Shown: piece after piece, positions 17,436-27,099 of the stretch
Layout of the letters: the number at the start of each line of letters is the position of its first letter
Numbering within the stretch: position 1 is the first letter of the stretch
NCBI RefSeq assembly: GCF_026619415.1
Contig: NZ_JAOVZR010000001.1
Span: 1,674,001 to 1,738,000 of the forward strand
Direction of reading: 5' to 3'
DNA from: Hoeflea algicola
Lineage (GTDB): Bacteria > Pseudomonadota > Alphaproteobacteria > Rhizobiales > Rhizobiaceae
DNA length: 64,000 nucleotides
The notes under the pieces: model-generated
What the model was told of the DNA's origin: nothing
Databases searched by the model: none
The model's input: the letters and a program-made list of their open reading frames with translations, nothing else
Translations under genes and position numbers: made by a program

Positions 17436-18853
17436 GCCGCGTCTCCAGATATGATGTTTGCCATGGCTGTGCCTTCCTTGCGGGCATAGCCGCGCGGCGT
17501 ATAGACCCAGGTTTTGCCGTCGCCGGTCTTGATCGTGGCGGAATTGGACGAGCCGACCACCACCACGGTGAGCATGTCGACATCATCGACATTGAGCGAG
17601 CCCAGCGGCACGATGCGGATCAACTCGCCTTCGCGCCCCAGATTGGTGGCGAGGATCACCGGCGTGGACGCCGGGCGATGCTCGAGCAGCTTGTCGCGCG
17701 CCCATGCCAGTTGGGTTCGGCGCTTCTTCGACACCGGATTGTAGAACGCGATGACGAAATCGCCCTCGCCCGCAGCCGTCACCCGGCGCTTGATGTCTTC
17801 CCAGGGCGTCAGCAGATCCGACAGCGAGATGGTGCAGAAATCATGCCCCAGCGGCGCACCGGCGCGCGCAGCCGCGGCCTGCAGCGCCGAGATGCCCGGT
17901 GACACAGCAATCTCGATCCGGCGTGCTTCTGCCGTCAGGCCTTCCGGTCCGTCCGACTTGTCCAAAAGTTCGAACACCAGCGTCGCCATCGCGTAGATCC
18001 CGGCGTCACCAGAACAGACCAGCGCCACCGACTTGCCTTGGCCTGCCAGTCCCATCGCGTGGCGCACGCGCGCCTCTTCCTTGCCAAGATCAAAATCATG
18101 CCGCGTCTTGCCCTTGGTCAGCGGCCCGAGCAGATCGAGATAGAGCGAATAGCCGACCAGATCGGTCGAAGCAGAAACCATCTGCGAAACCTCTGGCGAG
18201 CGCCAGCCTTCTGATCCCGGCCCGATACCGACCACCATCAGCTTGCCCCGCGCCCTGCCCGGCAGGTTCGCGTTTGTAAACGGCTCCATCGCGCGTGCGA
18301 TGGCACAAGTGGCACGCTTGCTTTTGCGCTTCTCCGCGATCAGTTCGCCTGACGCTCCAACGGCAGCCAATGCAGCGCCTTCGGACACGCCATGGCACCC
18401 GACTTCGGCAAAGACGATATCAGACGGATGTTTCAGCCGCGGCGTTTCCGCTTCCAGCGTTACCGCATCGAAGAACCGCGCCGGGCAACCGAAATGCTGC
18501 GCCACATGATGCACCGCTGCCTCATCGGCCTTCACATCAATCGACGCCACCAGCCCAACAGCCTCGGGTGCAAGCCCAGCCTTGGTGAGTCTTTCCAGCG
18601 CCAGCGCCAGCGCTTCGTCACCACTGGCACCACGTTCGCAGCCGATGCCAAGCACGAGGTTTTGCGGATGATACAGCAGCCCGTTTTCAGGCGGTGCAAT
18701 GGCCCTGTCCGAGACAGCCAGAACAACCGCGCCATCAGGCGAAAACATCAACCCACTCTCGCTGAGCCAGAGCGCATCGCCGTCAAGCCGCGCAGTTCTG
18801 CCAGCCACCAGATCGGCCATCACCAGCTTGGCGTTTTGGGGATTGGCAAGCAC
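17432..18853 (-). CDS. cobJ: CobJ precorrin-3B C17-methyltransferase with N-terminal CbiG/CobE-like domain (3' part of a frame-broken cbiG-cobJ fusion)
   Basis: A 473-residue reading frame. Residues ~66-190 are a CbiG C-terminal/CobE-type domain (LGIGCERGASGDEAL; FAEVGCHGVSEGAA). Residues ~203-460 are the CobJ methyltransferase (VVGIGPGSEGW, VALVCSGDAGIYAMA, SPGISALQAAAARAGAPLGHD, FYNPVSKKR). CobJ does the C17 methylation and ring contraction. The apparent start is internal: homology continues upstream in another frame (EGWVLANPQ should follow GVALD), joined at ~18872 by a one-base shift. The gene is therefore the 3' part of a ~615-residue cbiG-cobJ fusion. The CobJ domain itself is intact. 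Confidence 0.88.
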   Translation of the reverse strand: MLANPQNAKLVMADLVAGRTARLDGDALWLSESGLMFSPDGAVVLAVSDRAIAPPENGLLYHPQNLVLGIGCERGASGDEALALALERLTKAGLAPEAVGLVASIDVKADEAAVHHVAQHFGCPARFFDAVTLEAETPRLKHPSDIVFAEVGCHGVSEGAALAAVGASGELIAEKRKSKRATCAIARAMEPFTNANLPGRARGKLMVVGIGPGSEGWRSPEVSQMVSASTDLVGYSLYLDLLGPLTKGKTRHDFDLGKEEARVRHAMGLAGQGKSVALVCSGDAGIYAMATLVFELLDKSDGPEGLTAEARRIEIAVSPGISALQAAAARAGAPLGHDFCTISLSDLLTPWEDIKRRVTAAGEGDFVIAFYNPVSKKRRTQLAWARDKLLEHRPASTPVILATNLGREGELIRIVPLGSLNVDDVDMLTVVVVGSSNSATIKTGDGKTWVYTPRGYARKEGTAMANIISGDAA

Positions 18854-19283
18854 CCAGCCTTCCGGCGGCAGAATCCAACGCTACTCCGAATTTCACGTCA
18901 CCTGCCGTGGTAACCGCTGCAAGCCCGTCTGTAATTGCGGCAATCTTGCGCGCCAGATCATTAGCGCCGTGGTGCCCGCCGAGCAGCGGCACGGCAACCG
19001 ATCCGTCTTCCGCAACCGCGATTACCGCAGGCTCGTTCGCCTTGTCGGTGAGATGGGGCGCCAATAACCGGATGACAGCGCCCGCCGCCATCATGGCGAT
19101 GATCGGCCGCCCTTCCGCAAACAGCTCGGCCAGGTGTCCCCCGACATCACCAAACTGCACATCCGCGCCCTGCGGCACGCGCCGGGCGAACCCGTGCACC
19201 TCGCCGCCAGTAGTCTGGGCAATGCGCCGGGCCAACGGCAACGCCGCCTCCGACAGAATCACGATCGCCGCGGATTTGTTCAT
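18783..19283 (-). pseudogene. cbiG: CbiG N-terminal domain (5' part of the frame-broken cbiG-cobJ fusion)
   Basis: A 166-residue frame of which residues 1-~137 are the CbiG N-terminal domain: FAEGRPIIAMMAAGAVIRL, then KANEPAVIAVAEDG and PLLGGHHGANDLARK are typical. After GDVKFGVALD the frame runs into non-homologous residues, while the expected continuation LPPEGWVLANP is found one base out of phase at ~18868-18874 (a surplus T on the coding strand, GATTCTG for GATCTG). It is either a sequencing indel or a real mutation. CbiG opens the lactone ring in the cobalt-early route; in aerobic-route organisms its role as a fusion is less clear. It overlaps cobI by 4 bases. Confidence 0.8.
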
Positions 19284-20008
19284 GCCTTGCTCCCCGGCAG
19301 CGAATGGACCCAGTCCTCGCCGCCCTTGTAAATCAGGATCATCGAAAAGTATGGCGCGGTGTCTTCAGGCACATCCGCAAGCGGCATCAAGCGCTCCGCG
19401 CCAAGTGTTACCCGCTCGACATAGACGGCCTGCGCCAGAAGATTCATTTTCTCAATCAGCGCGCGCAAACGCTTGAAATGCCTGCCGATCTTGATGATCG
19501 CAACTGCATCCGCCAAGTTGATTCTGTTTGTGAGCTCATCGTCGCAAAGTGGTCCCGGCAAAACCGACAGCCCATCGTTGCGCGCAGCCAGCGGACGGCC
19601 GGCAGCGCTTGCCGCCGCCATCATCGAAGACACCCCGGGCACCACTTCGGTCCGGTAGCGCGGCGCCAGCCGCTCGAACAGATACATGAACGAGCCATAG
19701 AAAAACGGATCACCTTCGCACAGCACCGCCACGTCGCGTCCGGCATCGAGATGGGCGGCGATCTCCACCGACACCCGGTCATAGACGTCGCGTGCCGGAA
19801 ACCTCTCGGTCCGCATCGGCATCACGATCGGGATCTCGACCTGCCCGCCGGGCAGATGCGAAGCGGCAATGGTGCGGGCGAAACTCGGACCGGTATCCGG
19901 CGCCGGCCAAGCGATCACCGGCGCTGACTGCAAGATCCGGTAGGCTTTCAGCGTCAGCAATTCGGGGTCGCCTGGCCCTAGCCCCAGCCCGTAAAGAGTG
20001 CCGCTCAT
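19280..20008 (-). CDS. cobI: precorrin-2 C20-methyltransferase CobI
   Basis: A 242-residue TP-methylase. Signatures: LYGLGLGPGDPELLTLKA, VAVLCEGDPFFYGSFMY, VVPGVSSMMAAASAAG and IIKIGRHFKRLR. It methylates C20 of precorrin-2 to give precorrin-3A. The ATG at 20008 (MSGTLYG) gives the normal N-terminus; the frame upstream lies inside cobL. It overlaps cobL by 4 bases (ATGA). Confidence 0.95.
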   Translation of the reverse strand: MSGTLYGLGLGPGDPELLTLKAYRILQSAPVIAWPAPDTGPSFARTIAASHLPGGQVEIPIVMPMRTERFPARDVYDRVSVEIAAHLDAGRDVAVLCEGDPFFYGSFMYLFERLAPRYRTEVVPGVSSMMAAASAAGRPLAARNDGLSVLPGPLCDDELTNRINLADAVAIIKIGRHFKRLRALIEKMNLLAQAVYVERVTLGAERLMPLADVPEDTAPYFSMILIYKGGEDWVHSLPGSKA

Positions 20009-21231
20009 TCGTCCCGCCCCTTGGTCACCGCCCACAGCGTCACCGGCATCTGCGGCTTCCAGCCGAGATAGCGTCCGACCGGTTCCGCGCGGCTTGTCTG
20101 CACCCGAATCAACTCGCCGCCATGCACCGCCTGCAGCGCAAACAACCGCGCTTCGCCTTCCACGGTTACGGCGTTGGCAACCAGCCGGCCGTTGGGCGCC
20201 AGCGCCTGCCAGGCCGCTTCGAATACACCATCGCGGGAAATGCCGCCGCCGATGAATACAGCGTCCGGCGCCTCGATATTTTCGAGCGCTGCCGGCGCGG
20301 TGCCCGCAACAATCTCCAGCCCCGGCGCACCCAGCGTCATGGCATTATGGGCGATCATTTCCCGGCGCGCACTGTCGGTCTCGATGGCGATCGCCCGGGC
20401 GCCGCGGGCAGCGCGAATCCACTCTATTCCGATCGAGCCGCAGCCGGCGCCAACATCCCAGATCAGCCCGCCCGGAACCGGCCCGAGCCGCGATAGCGTA
20501 ACCGCCCTCACCTCGCGCTTGGTCAGTTGTCCGTCATGCTCGAAAGCTTCGTCGGGCAGCCCAGGCACCGCTGGCAGCAGTCGCGCACCGGGCTCGGCCT
20601 CGCACAAAATCGCCAGCGTGTTGAAGGCGGCCAGCACCGGCCTGTCGGCTGCGATCCGGTCGGCGCGCATCACCCGGATGCGCTCATCCGGCCCGCCCAT
20701 ATGCTCAAGCACCGCCATCTCGGAGCGGCCATAACCGCGGGCGTTGAGAATTTCCGCCGCCTCGATCACCGTGCGACCGGTTGAAGTGAGTGCGATGATC
20801 CGTGCGCCCGGCTGCACATGCGCGGCCAACCCATGCACCGAGCGGCCATGCAGCGAGATCATCGCCACCTCCTGCAGCGCCCAGCCAAGCCGGGCGGCGG
20901 CGAGCGAAAACGCCGAAGGGGACGGGATCACCCTGAGCTCGCCCGCATCGAGTTGCCGCATCAACGTTGCGCCAATGCCGAAAAACATCGGATCGCCGGT
21001 GGCAAGAATGGTGGTCGGGGTGCCGCGCCGCGCCATCAACAGCGCTAGGGTCTCCTTGACCCCGAAGGTCCAGGCGATGGTCTCGCGGCCGCCGCAATCA
21101 ATCCGCGCCAACACCCGTTCCGGTGCGATGATCGTCGCTGCTGCTTCATACAGCGTTCGCGCCGGCGGCGTCAGGCTGTCGAGCCCATTGTCGCCGATAC
21201 CGAGAATGGTCAACCAGGGCGTTTCAGCCAT
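20005..21231 (-). CDS. cobL: precorrin-6Y C5,15-methyltransferase (decarboxylating) CobL
   Basis: A 408-residue two-domain enzyme. The N-terminal CbiE-like TP-methylase has [12 protein letters not shown] and [16 protein letters not shown]. The C-terminal CbiT-like class I methyltransferase has [19 protein letters not shown] and [11 protein letters not shown]. It methylates C5 and C15 and decarboxylates the C12 acetate. Start at 21231 (MAETPWL); it overlaps cobH by 8 bases. Confidence 0.95.
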   Translation of the reverse strand: MAETPWLTILGIGDNGLDSLTPPARTLYEAAATIIAPERVLARIDCGGRETIAWTFGVKETLALLMARRGTPTTILATGDPMFFGIGATLMRQLDAGELRVIPSPSAFSLAAARLGWALQEVAMISLHGRSVHGLAAHVQPGARIIALTSTGRTVIEAAEILNARGYGRSEMAVLEHMGGPDERIRVMRADRIAADRPVLAAFNTLAILCEAEPGARLLPAVPGLPDEAFEHDGQLTKREVRAVTLSRLGPVPGGLIWDVGAGCGSIGIEWIRAARGARAIAIETDSARREMIAHNAMTLGAPGLEIVAGTAPAALENIEAPDAVFIGGGISRDGVFEAAWQALAPNGRLVANAVTVEGEARLFALQAVHGGELIRVQTSRAEPVGRYLGWKPQMPVTLWAVTKGRDE

Positions 21232-21865
21232 GCCCTTCAAGCCCCCCGGCAAGTGCATTCACCGCAGCGCTGGCAAGCGCGCTGCCGCCGCGCCGCCCCG
21301 TTACTGTAAGATAGGCTACGCCGCGCGGATCGTCGACCAACGCCTGCTTGCTTTCCACCGCACCGACAAAGCCCACCGGCGCGCCGATGATGGCGGCCGG
21401 CTTCGGCGCTCCAGCGTCGATCAGCTCGAGCAGCCGGAACAGCGCCGTCGGCGCATTGCCAATGGCAATCACCGCGCCGCCCATCCGTTCGGCCCAGAGA
21501 TCGACCTGCGCTGCCGAGCGGGTGGTCGCATCGCGTGCGGCGATCTCGCGCACCCGCGGGTCATTGAGCAGACACAGCACCTCGTTGCCCGCAGGCATCA
21601 ATCGCCCGATCACCCCGTGACGCACCATTTCCACATCGCACAGCACCGGCGCACCAGCCTGCAACGCAGCACTCGCGGTGAACGCGAAGCCGTCGGAGAC
21701 GGCGATGTCAGCGGCCAGATCGACCATCCCGCAGGCATGAATCATCCGAACCACCACCGATTCGGTAGCCGCGTCAAAACGTGCAAGCTCAGCCTCTGCC
21801 CGGATGATGGCAAAGGAACGCCGGTAGATCTCTGCCGGATCGCGGACGGGGGTGAAAGCGGTCAA
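21224..21865 (-). CDS. cobH: precorrin-8X methylmutase CobH
   Basis: A 213-residue CobH/CbiC isomerase. The catalytic His is in [39 protein letters not shown] and [12 protein letters not shown] follow as in the family. It moves the C11 methyl to C12, giving hydrogenobyrinic acid in the aerobic route. It lies 5 bases after cbiX and overlaps cobL by 8 bases. Confidence 0.96.
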   Translation of the reverse strand: MTAFTPVRDPAEIYRRSFAIIRAEAELARFDAATESVVVRMIHACGMVDLAADIAVSDGFAFTASAALQAGAPVLCDVEMVRHGVIGRLMPAGNEVLCLLNDPRVREIAARDATTRSAAQVDLWAERMGGAVIAIGNAPTALFRLLELIDAGAPKPAAIIGAPVGFVGAVESKQALVDDPRGVAYLTVTGRRGGSALASAAVNALAGGLEGHG

Positions 21866-21870
21866 CCCGG

Positions 21871-23064
21871 TCAGTCCTTGTTCTTTTCCATCGAGCGCGG
21901 CCCGTGCGGGTGATCCGCATGCGGATAGGGATGATGGTGATGGTCAGCGCCGTGGCTGTGATCATGGCCATGGTCATGTGTGTGATCGTGCGAATGCCCA
22001 TGGTCGTGCCCGTGGTCATGCCCATGTGCATGACCATGCGAATGCGCATCATCCACCGGCTCCAACGGTGCCGGGCTCGCGTGGCTGTGCACCGGCGTCC
22101 ATGGCAGGCCATGTTCCTTGCAGAACTCTTCCTCGCGGCACGACGCGTCGCAATCGCCCTTGCAGGGGCAATCCTCAAGCCCGCCGCCAATGCCTTCGAC
22201 ATGGTGATGATGGCTTTCCTGCGGCAGTCCGACTTCAGCTTCGAAGCCGAGCACCTGCTCGCGATATTTGCACATCTGGCAGTTCATCAGCGCCTGCCCG
22301 TCGACGATCTCCTGCACCCGGTCCTGGAAGGTGTCGAGCACCAGCGTATGGTCGCTCAGGTAAGATGCCTTGATGAACTGGATCTCGGGATGATCGGCGG
22401 CCACCGCGTCGGTCTCGGAATAGATCCGCTTGACCAGCACGCCGGTAAACAGGAAATAGGGAAACACGATGATGCGCTTGTAGCCGAGCTTGGCTGCATG
22501 GCTGAGCCCCGGCCCGACCAGCGGAAAGGTCACGCCCGAATAGCAGGTCTCGGCCCAGCCAAAACCAAAGCCTTCCCACAGCATCCGCATCACCTTCGAC
22601 GCATTCGAATTGGCATCCGGATCGGACGAGCCGCGGCCAACCACCATCAACAGCGTGTCGTGAAGACCCACTTCGCCTTCAGCCGCATTGGCCGTGTCGA
22701 TCGCCTGCTGGATCCGCTCGCCCGCCGCCCTGATCATTTTCAGGTCGATGCCAAGTTCGCGCCCATAGCTGATCACCATCCCGGGATTTTGCGCCTGGTA
22801 AGTGTTGAGTACGGAAGGGATGTCGTTCTTGGCGTGGCCGGCGGCAAACAGCATGCCCGGCACGGCCAGAACCCGGGTCACGCCCTTTTCGCGCAGCCGA
22901 TCAAGACCTTCCGAGATCACCGGATTGCAGAATTCGAGATAGCCATATTCCACCGGCAGATCCGGATAGCGGGCTTTCAGCCCCTCGGCGACGGTGGCGA
23001 ATTCGCGTGCGGCGTTCTGGTTGCGGCTGCCATGACCGCAAACCATGATCCCGATCTTTTCCAT
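21871..23064 (-). CDS. cbiX: sirohydrochlorin cobaltochelatase CbiX, long form with His-rich tail and Fe-S motif
   Basis: A 397-residue protein with two CbiX/SirB-type half domains: residues 5-130 with [11 protein letters not shown], and a second repeat at ~140-265 with [28 protein letters not shown] motif follows, and further on [17 protein letters not shown], cysteines that fit an Fe-S or metal site. Residues ~320-390 are a run of His-Asp-His-Gly repeats, a cobalt/nickel-binding tail. Long CbiX inserts cobalt into sirohydrochlorin. Its presence beside the late chelatase CobN is also seen in Rhodobacter-type species. It is 5 bases upstream of cobH and 2 bases downstream of the small membrane protein gene. 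Confidence 0.92.
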   Translation of the reverse strand: MEKIGIMVCGHGSRNQNAAREFATVAEGLKARYPDLPVEYGYLEFCNPVISEGLDRLREKGVTRVLAVPGMLFAAGHAKNDIPSVLNTYQAQNPGMVISYGRELGIDLKMIRAAGERIQQAIDTANAAEGEVGLHDTLLMVVGRGSSDPDANSNASKVMRMLWEGFGFGWAETCYSGVTFPLVGPGLSHAAKLGYKRIIVFPYFLFTGVLVKRIYSETDAVAADHPEIQFIKASYLSDHTLVLDTFQDRVQEIVDGQALMNCQMCKYREQVLGFEAEVGLPQESHHHHVEGIGGGLEDCPCKGDCDASCREEEFCKEHGLPWTPVHSHASPAPLEPVDDAHSHGHAHGHDHGHDHGHSHDHTHDHGHDHSHGADHHHHPYPHADHPHGPRSMEKNKD

Positions 23065-23066
23065 GT

Positions 23067-23309
23067 TCAGGCTCCCGCGCTATCGGGCTTTTCGCCGGTC
23101 TCGGCTTCTTCAGCGTGATCGTCGCTTGCTGCCTTTGCCTTGGAGCCACGCTTGACTGCCCAGGCTGCAATTGCCGCAGCGGCAGCTGCAGCCGCCCAGC
23201 CGGCCCAATGCGAGTGCCCGGCAAGATCGCCAAGGTGCCCGCCATGAGCAAAAGCGTTGGAAACGCCAAAGCTGACGCTGAGAATGGAAAAAAGAACAAG
23301 GGTGCGCAT
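23067..23309 (-). CDS. small exported or membrane protein of the cobalamin operon
   Basis: An 80-residue protein. It has an N-terminal signal-like segment (LVLFSILSVSFGVSNAFA), the metal-ligand-like stretch HGGHLGDLAGHSHW, one Ala-rich transmembrane helix (WAAAAAAAAIAAW) and a charged C-terminal tail. Small proteins with HGGHLG and a TM helix recur beside cbiX or cobalt-transport genes in alphaproteobacteria, so a role in cobalt handling is plausible but unproven. It lies 2 bases before cbiX and is probably first in that operon. Start at 23309, where GGAGGCCCCG precedes the ATG. Confidence 0.7.
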   Translation of the reverse strand: MRTLVLFSILSVSFGVSNAFAHGGHLGDLAGHSHWAGWAAAAAAAAIAAWAVKRGSKAKAASDDHAEEAETGEKPDSAGA

Positions 23310-23579
23310 CGGGGCCTCCGGACAACGTGACAATTTCAGCACGATACGCCGGATAATAGCGGCGCCCCCATTTTACGGGTTTGTCGCGTTTACCGAACCG
23401 GACAGCTCCGGGTTTGGCTCTTGGTATAAGTCAGCCGCACCGGAATTTCTCTCAGCCTGTCATCAGGCGCCGTCGCACATGAGGGGAGTCTTAGGCGTTG
23501 GCGCATCATGGGTCAACGCGGTTTGCGCCACGATTGCGTTGATCTGCGCCAGACGCCTGATTGTTGTGGATCAAGAGGC

Positions 23580-24002
23580 TCAGGCGAAACCGAGCCGCCG
23601 TGCAGTGGCTTCAAGCAGCCGCCGCTCGCGCTCGTCGACATTGCCGTCGGCCTTGGCGACGATTGCCAGATGATCGAGGATTTCGCGCTTGCGCGGTTCA
23701 GGCAACTCGGCAAGCATCGCCGCGGCCTGCGCATCGGTGGTCTCGTAGCCGAAATCATGCAGATATCTCAGGATCTCGGTCAACTCATCGCCGTTGAGAC
23801 CGAGCAGCCGGGTGCAGATCGCCGCAAACGCATCGGCCTCGGATGAACCCACGGTCTTGTCGGCAAACGACATCCTCACCAACAACAGCAATTCCGCCGT
23901 CAGCGCCGGATCATTGGCGACTTCTTCGATCGACGAGTTCAGATCGAGAAATCCGCGTACCCGTTGCGTCCATGAAAGCCCGTTGTCAGCCCCGTTTGTC
24001 AT
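23580..24002 (-). CDS. TerB-like tellurite resistance domain protein
   Basis: A 140-residue all-helical acidic protein. Two EF-like repeats, ADKTVGSSEADAF and AKADGNVDERERRLL, match the TerB/DjlA-N metal-binding fold. Family members are small soluble proteins of uncertain function, some tied to tellurite or membrane stress. It stands alone, upstream of the cbiX operon in the same direction but 270 bases away. Confidence 0.8.
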   Translation of the reverse strand: MTNGADNGLSWTQRVRGFLDLNSSIEEVANDPALTAELLLLVRMSFADKTVGSSEADAFAAICTRLLGLNGDELTEILRYLHDFGYETTDAQAAAMLAELPEPRKREILDHLAIVAKADGNVDERERRLLEATARRLGFA

Positions 24003-24317
24003 GCATGGTCCTTTCCAGCATCAACTTCATCATCAAGACCGGGGCAAGCCCGGACAAGGCCGTAAATTTCCGCGTCCCGCCAGCCCCGGTGGCGAGCCTT
24101 TCGCAAAATCCCGATCCTGCCGCCACCAAGGCCGCTTCGCGCGCCGCTGTCAAGCCGCCCGACACGGCAGTTCAAAGCCGCAAACGCCACCGTTCCCCCG
24201 GCGTAGCCACCCAGATCGGGCCAAGCCTGTGCGCAAGCAGCAATTGCCCCAACGCCAGCGGCATGCAATAGCTCCAAGCCATTGCCGCCCCCACACCATC
24301 TCCCCACAGGCTACCCC
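24003..24317. other. intergenic region between divergent TerB and TSUP genes
   Basis: No coding sequence I can support. It is GC-rich, with a short inverted stretch CCGGGGCAAGCCCGG near 24043-24057. It must hold the promoters of both divergent genes. I looked for a riboswitch or tRNA and found none. Confidence 0.35.
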
Positions 24318-25073
24318 ATGGAAGACCTCACGCTGACGCTCACCGTGCTGCTGTTCGCGGCGGCCTTCCTGGCGGGGTTTGTCGATTCGATTGCCGGCGG
24401 CGGCGGATTGATCGCGCTTCCGGCCATGTTGCTGGTGGGATTTTCGCCGGTCGAAGCGCTTGGCACCAACAAGCTGCAGGGCTTGTTTGGCTCGGGCTCG
24501 GCCACGGTCGCCTATGCCCGCAAGGGCCATGTCGACCTCAAGACCCAGATCGGGCCGGCAGTACTCGCGGCCGCCGGATCGGCAATCGGGGCGATGCTGG
24601 CGACGCTCATCCCCGGCGAGCTGTTCCGCGCCTTCCTGCCGTTTCTGCTGATTGTCATCGCGCTCTATTTCGGCATCAAGCCCAACATGGGCGATATCGA
24701 CCGCGCCCGCCGGCTATCGCCGTTCCTGTTCGGCCTCATGATCGTGCCGATGGTCGGCTTTTACGACGGCCTGTTTGGCCCCGGCGCCGGCTCGTTCTAC
24801 ATGCTCGCCTTTGTGGCGCTTGCAGGTTTCGGCCTGCTCAAGGCCACTGCCCACACCAAGCTTTTAAACTTCGCCTCCAATATCGGCGGCTTTGCCGTTT
24901 TCGCTTTTGTCGGCGTGATTTCCTGGAAGATCGGCCTGATGATGGGCGCCGCCCAGTTCGCAGGCGCGCAAGTGGGCTCGCGGCTGGCCATGAAAAACGG
25001 CGCCAAGATCATCAAACCCCTGCTGGTGATCACCTGCGTGGCGCTTGCGGCTAAGCTGCTGCTGGATCAGTAG
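24318..25073 (+). CDS. TSUP (TauE/SafE) family membrane transporter
   Basis: A 251-residue polytopic membrane protein with about 8 hydrophobic segments. Family signatures: FVDSIAGGGGLIALPAML early, LGTNKLQGLFGS, and FYDGLFGPGAGSFYML in the second repeat. TSUP proteins export or import small sulfur/organic anions; some members sit in cobalamin loci and are suspected cobalt-related permeases. Context alone does not settle the substrate. Start at 24318 (MEDLTL). Confidence 0.88.
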   Translation: MEDLTLTLTVLLFAAAFLAGFVDSIAGGGGLIALPAMLLVGFSPVEALGTNKLQGLFGSGSATVAYARKGHVDLKTQIGPAVLAAAGSAIGAMLATLIPGELFRAFLPFLLIVIALYFGIKPNMGDIDRARRLSPFLFGLMIVPMVGFYDGLFGPGAGSFYMLAFVALAGFGLLKATAHTKLLNFASNIGGFAVFAFVGVISWKIGLMMGAAQFAGAQVGSRLAMKNGAKIIKPLLVITCVALAAKLLLDQ

Positions 25074-25191
25074 GGGAAGCAATACAAGGGTCAACAGAGC
25101 CCATTGACTTAAGGTCGGCAGTACTATCGCTGGATGACTTGGGCGCCTAGCGAGACTTAAGGGAAACGAAGAAACGGCTGAGCCCGACTGG

Positions 25192-26088
25192 TCAGTCGCC
25201 CGTTAGTGACAACCCCGTGAGAAGCGGGGCATAAGCCGCGAGCCTGCGGGATACGAACTCCGTGAAAAGCCGCACACGCTTTGTCTTGCGTGTCTCGCCT
25301 TGTGTGAGTAGCCACAGCGTTCCGTACTGGTGCAGGTCGGTGCCCGGCACCCTCACCAGCAGGGGATCGGCATCGCCAACGAAGCACGGCAGGGTCGTGA
25401 TCCCGAGCCCTTGCCGTACAGCCGAGATCTCCGCCGCAGCGTCCGTGACCCTGAATGGAACCCCCGTTGTGCGAACCTCACCCTCCCCCGCCCACTCCGG
25501 AATGCCATGAGTGCTGATGACGATCCACCGGACGGGATCAGGCGCGCCCGTACGCCACGCGGCCAGCCGATCGCGAGACATGTAGACGCCGCCAAACAGC
25601 TCCGGTCCCTTCAGTCCGTGAAGATTGAGCGGCAGGGTTTTGCGGTCGTAGACGACGCGGATCGCCAAGTCGGCCTCTCGCTTCGTCAGGTTTGCCAGCT
25701 CACCGGACGACAGGATTTCCATCTCGATGTCCGGATACAGACGCGCGAAATCAGCGAAGTCCGGCATGAGCAAGTTTGTCGCGAGGATCGGTGTCAAGGT
25801 CACCCGCAGCAGCCCTCGCACGCTCTGGTCGCGCCCGAAGACGCGGGTTTCCAATTGGTTCGACGACGCTTCCATATCGTTCGCGAGATCGAGCACCTCT
25901 TCGCCCACAGCCGTCAGGCGGTAGCCTGAAGGCAGCTTCTCGAACATCTGCGCCCCAAGGCGGTTCTCGAGCTGGGTAATGCGTCGCAGCACGGTCGCGT
26001 GGTTCACCCCCAAGCGCTTGGCGGCAGCCCGCACCGAGCTTTCGCGCGCTGCGGCAAGAAAGTAGCGAACGTCGTCCCAGTTGATCAT
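25192..26088 (-). CDS. LysR-family transcriptional regulator
   Basis: A 298-residue LTTR. The N-terminal helix-turn-helix (MINWDDVRYFLAAARESSV; RLGVNHATVLRRITQLE) is of the type that starts with INWDD. A LysR substrate-binding fold follows (READLAIRVV; AVRQGLGITTLPCFVGD). It is divergent from the short-chain dehydrogenase gene across 228 bases and probably controls that block. The start at 26088 fits the domain; in-frame codons farther upstream are not homologous. Confidence 0.92.
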   Translation of the reverse strand: MINWDDVRYFLAAARESSVRAAAKRLGVNHATVLRRITQLENRLGAQMFEKLPSGYRLTAVGEEVLDLANDMEASSNQLETRVFGRDQSVRGLLRVTLTPILATNLLMPDFADFARLYPDIEMEILSSGELANLTKREADLAIRVVYDRKTLPLNLHGLKGPELFGGVYMSRDRLAAWRTGAPDPVRWIVISTHGIPEWAGEGEVRTTGVPFRVTDAAAEISAVRQGLGITTLPCFVGDADPLLVRVPGTDLHQYGTLWLLTQGETRKTKRVRLFTEFVSRRLAAYAPLLTGLSLTGD

Positions 26089-26316
26089 GGTGCATTCCCG
26101 CGCCGCGCCGTGTGGCTTCCAAAGCCCACTATTACATACCAGCATGCAATTTGCGCAATCACCGCGGCATTTATCCATCAAGCTGGATCTTTTTTGCACC
26201 ACCGATGTGCGCGATTCCGCTCTCCCCACCCGACTTCGGTGACCCCACCTCAGGGCTCTCGGGGAACTTCCCCGTACAGCCAAAAACTCGTGACAGCGAA
26301 ACGAAGGGTGCATGAC

Positions 26317-27051
26317 ATGAACAGACTGAATGGAAAAACTGCCGTGATAACCGGCGGCGCTACCGGCATCGGCCGCGCCGCAGCAAAGCGCTTCATCGAC
26401 GAGGGCGCGTTCGTTTTCATCTTCGGCCGACGGCAAGAAACGCTTGACGCCGCTGTGGCCGAGCTTGGAGCCAATGCCCTTGCGGTGAAGGGCTCGGTCT
26501 CAAATGAGGCCGACCTCGACCGTCTCTACGCGGCGGTTAAGGCGGAACGCGGAACGCTGGACATCGTCTTCGCCAATGCCGGGACGGGAAGTCTGCTGCC
26601 GCTCGGAGAGATCACCGCCAAGCACATTGACGAAACTTTCGACACCAACGTGAAGGGTACGATCTTCACGGTACAGAAGGCGCTGCCGCTGATGGACGAG
26701 GGCGGTTCGATCATCCTGACGGGATCGAGCGCCGGTACGACGGGCGCCCCGGCATTCAGCGTCTACAGCGCGAGCAAGGCGGCAGTCCGCAACCTTGCGC
26801 GAAGTTGGGCGGAAGACCTGAAGGGCACCGGCATCCGGGTCAACGTGCTCGCGCCTGGGCCGACTGCTACCGAACTTGCGGTGGAAGCGGTGGGCGAGGA
26901 AGGCATGAAGGTCTTCGCATCGATGAATCCGCTCAAGCGCATGGCCGATCCGGCGGAGATCGGAGCGGTGGCCGCGTTTCTCGCGTCGTCAGATAGCAGC
27001 TTAATGACCGCCAGTGAGGTCGCCGTTGACGGCGGCCTTGCGCAACTCTGA
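26317..27051 (+). CDS. short-chain dehydrogenase/reductase
   Basis: A 244-residue classical SDR. NAD(P) motif TGGATGIG near residue 13, NAG in FANAGTGS, catalytic Ser in SSAGT, and YSASKAA with the Tyr-x3-Lys pair. The C-terminus ends ASEVAVDGG. The substrate is unknown. First gene of an accessory block controlled by the divergent LysR gene; the second SDR follows after 48 bases and is clearly related, suggesting duplication. Confidence 0.92.
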   Translation: MNRLNGKTAVITGGATGIGRAAAKRFIDEGAFVFIFGRRQETLDAAVAELGANALAVKGSVSNEADLDRLYAAVKAERGTLDIVFANAGTGSLLPLGEITAKHIDETFDTNVKGTIFTVQKALPLMDEGGSIILTGSSAGTTGAPAFSVYSASKAAVRNLARSWAEDLKGTGIRVNVLAPGPTATELAVEAVGEEGMKVFASMNPLKRMADPAEIGAVAAFLASSDSSLMTASEVAVDGGLAQL

Positions 27052-27099
27052 CCCCGGCGCAATCCCGCGTCTGAGTCACACACTGAAGGATAGAAAATC

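Noticed and set aside
21890..22060. Tandem-repeat or CRISPR-like array
   Set aside because: The repeats are the His-Asp-His-Gly coding tail of CbiX; spacing is too short and irregular for CRISPR.
23310..23579. Possible second B12 riboswitch before the cbiX operon
   Set aside because: None of the B12 box, GCCACTG or GGGAA elements is present in order.
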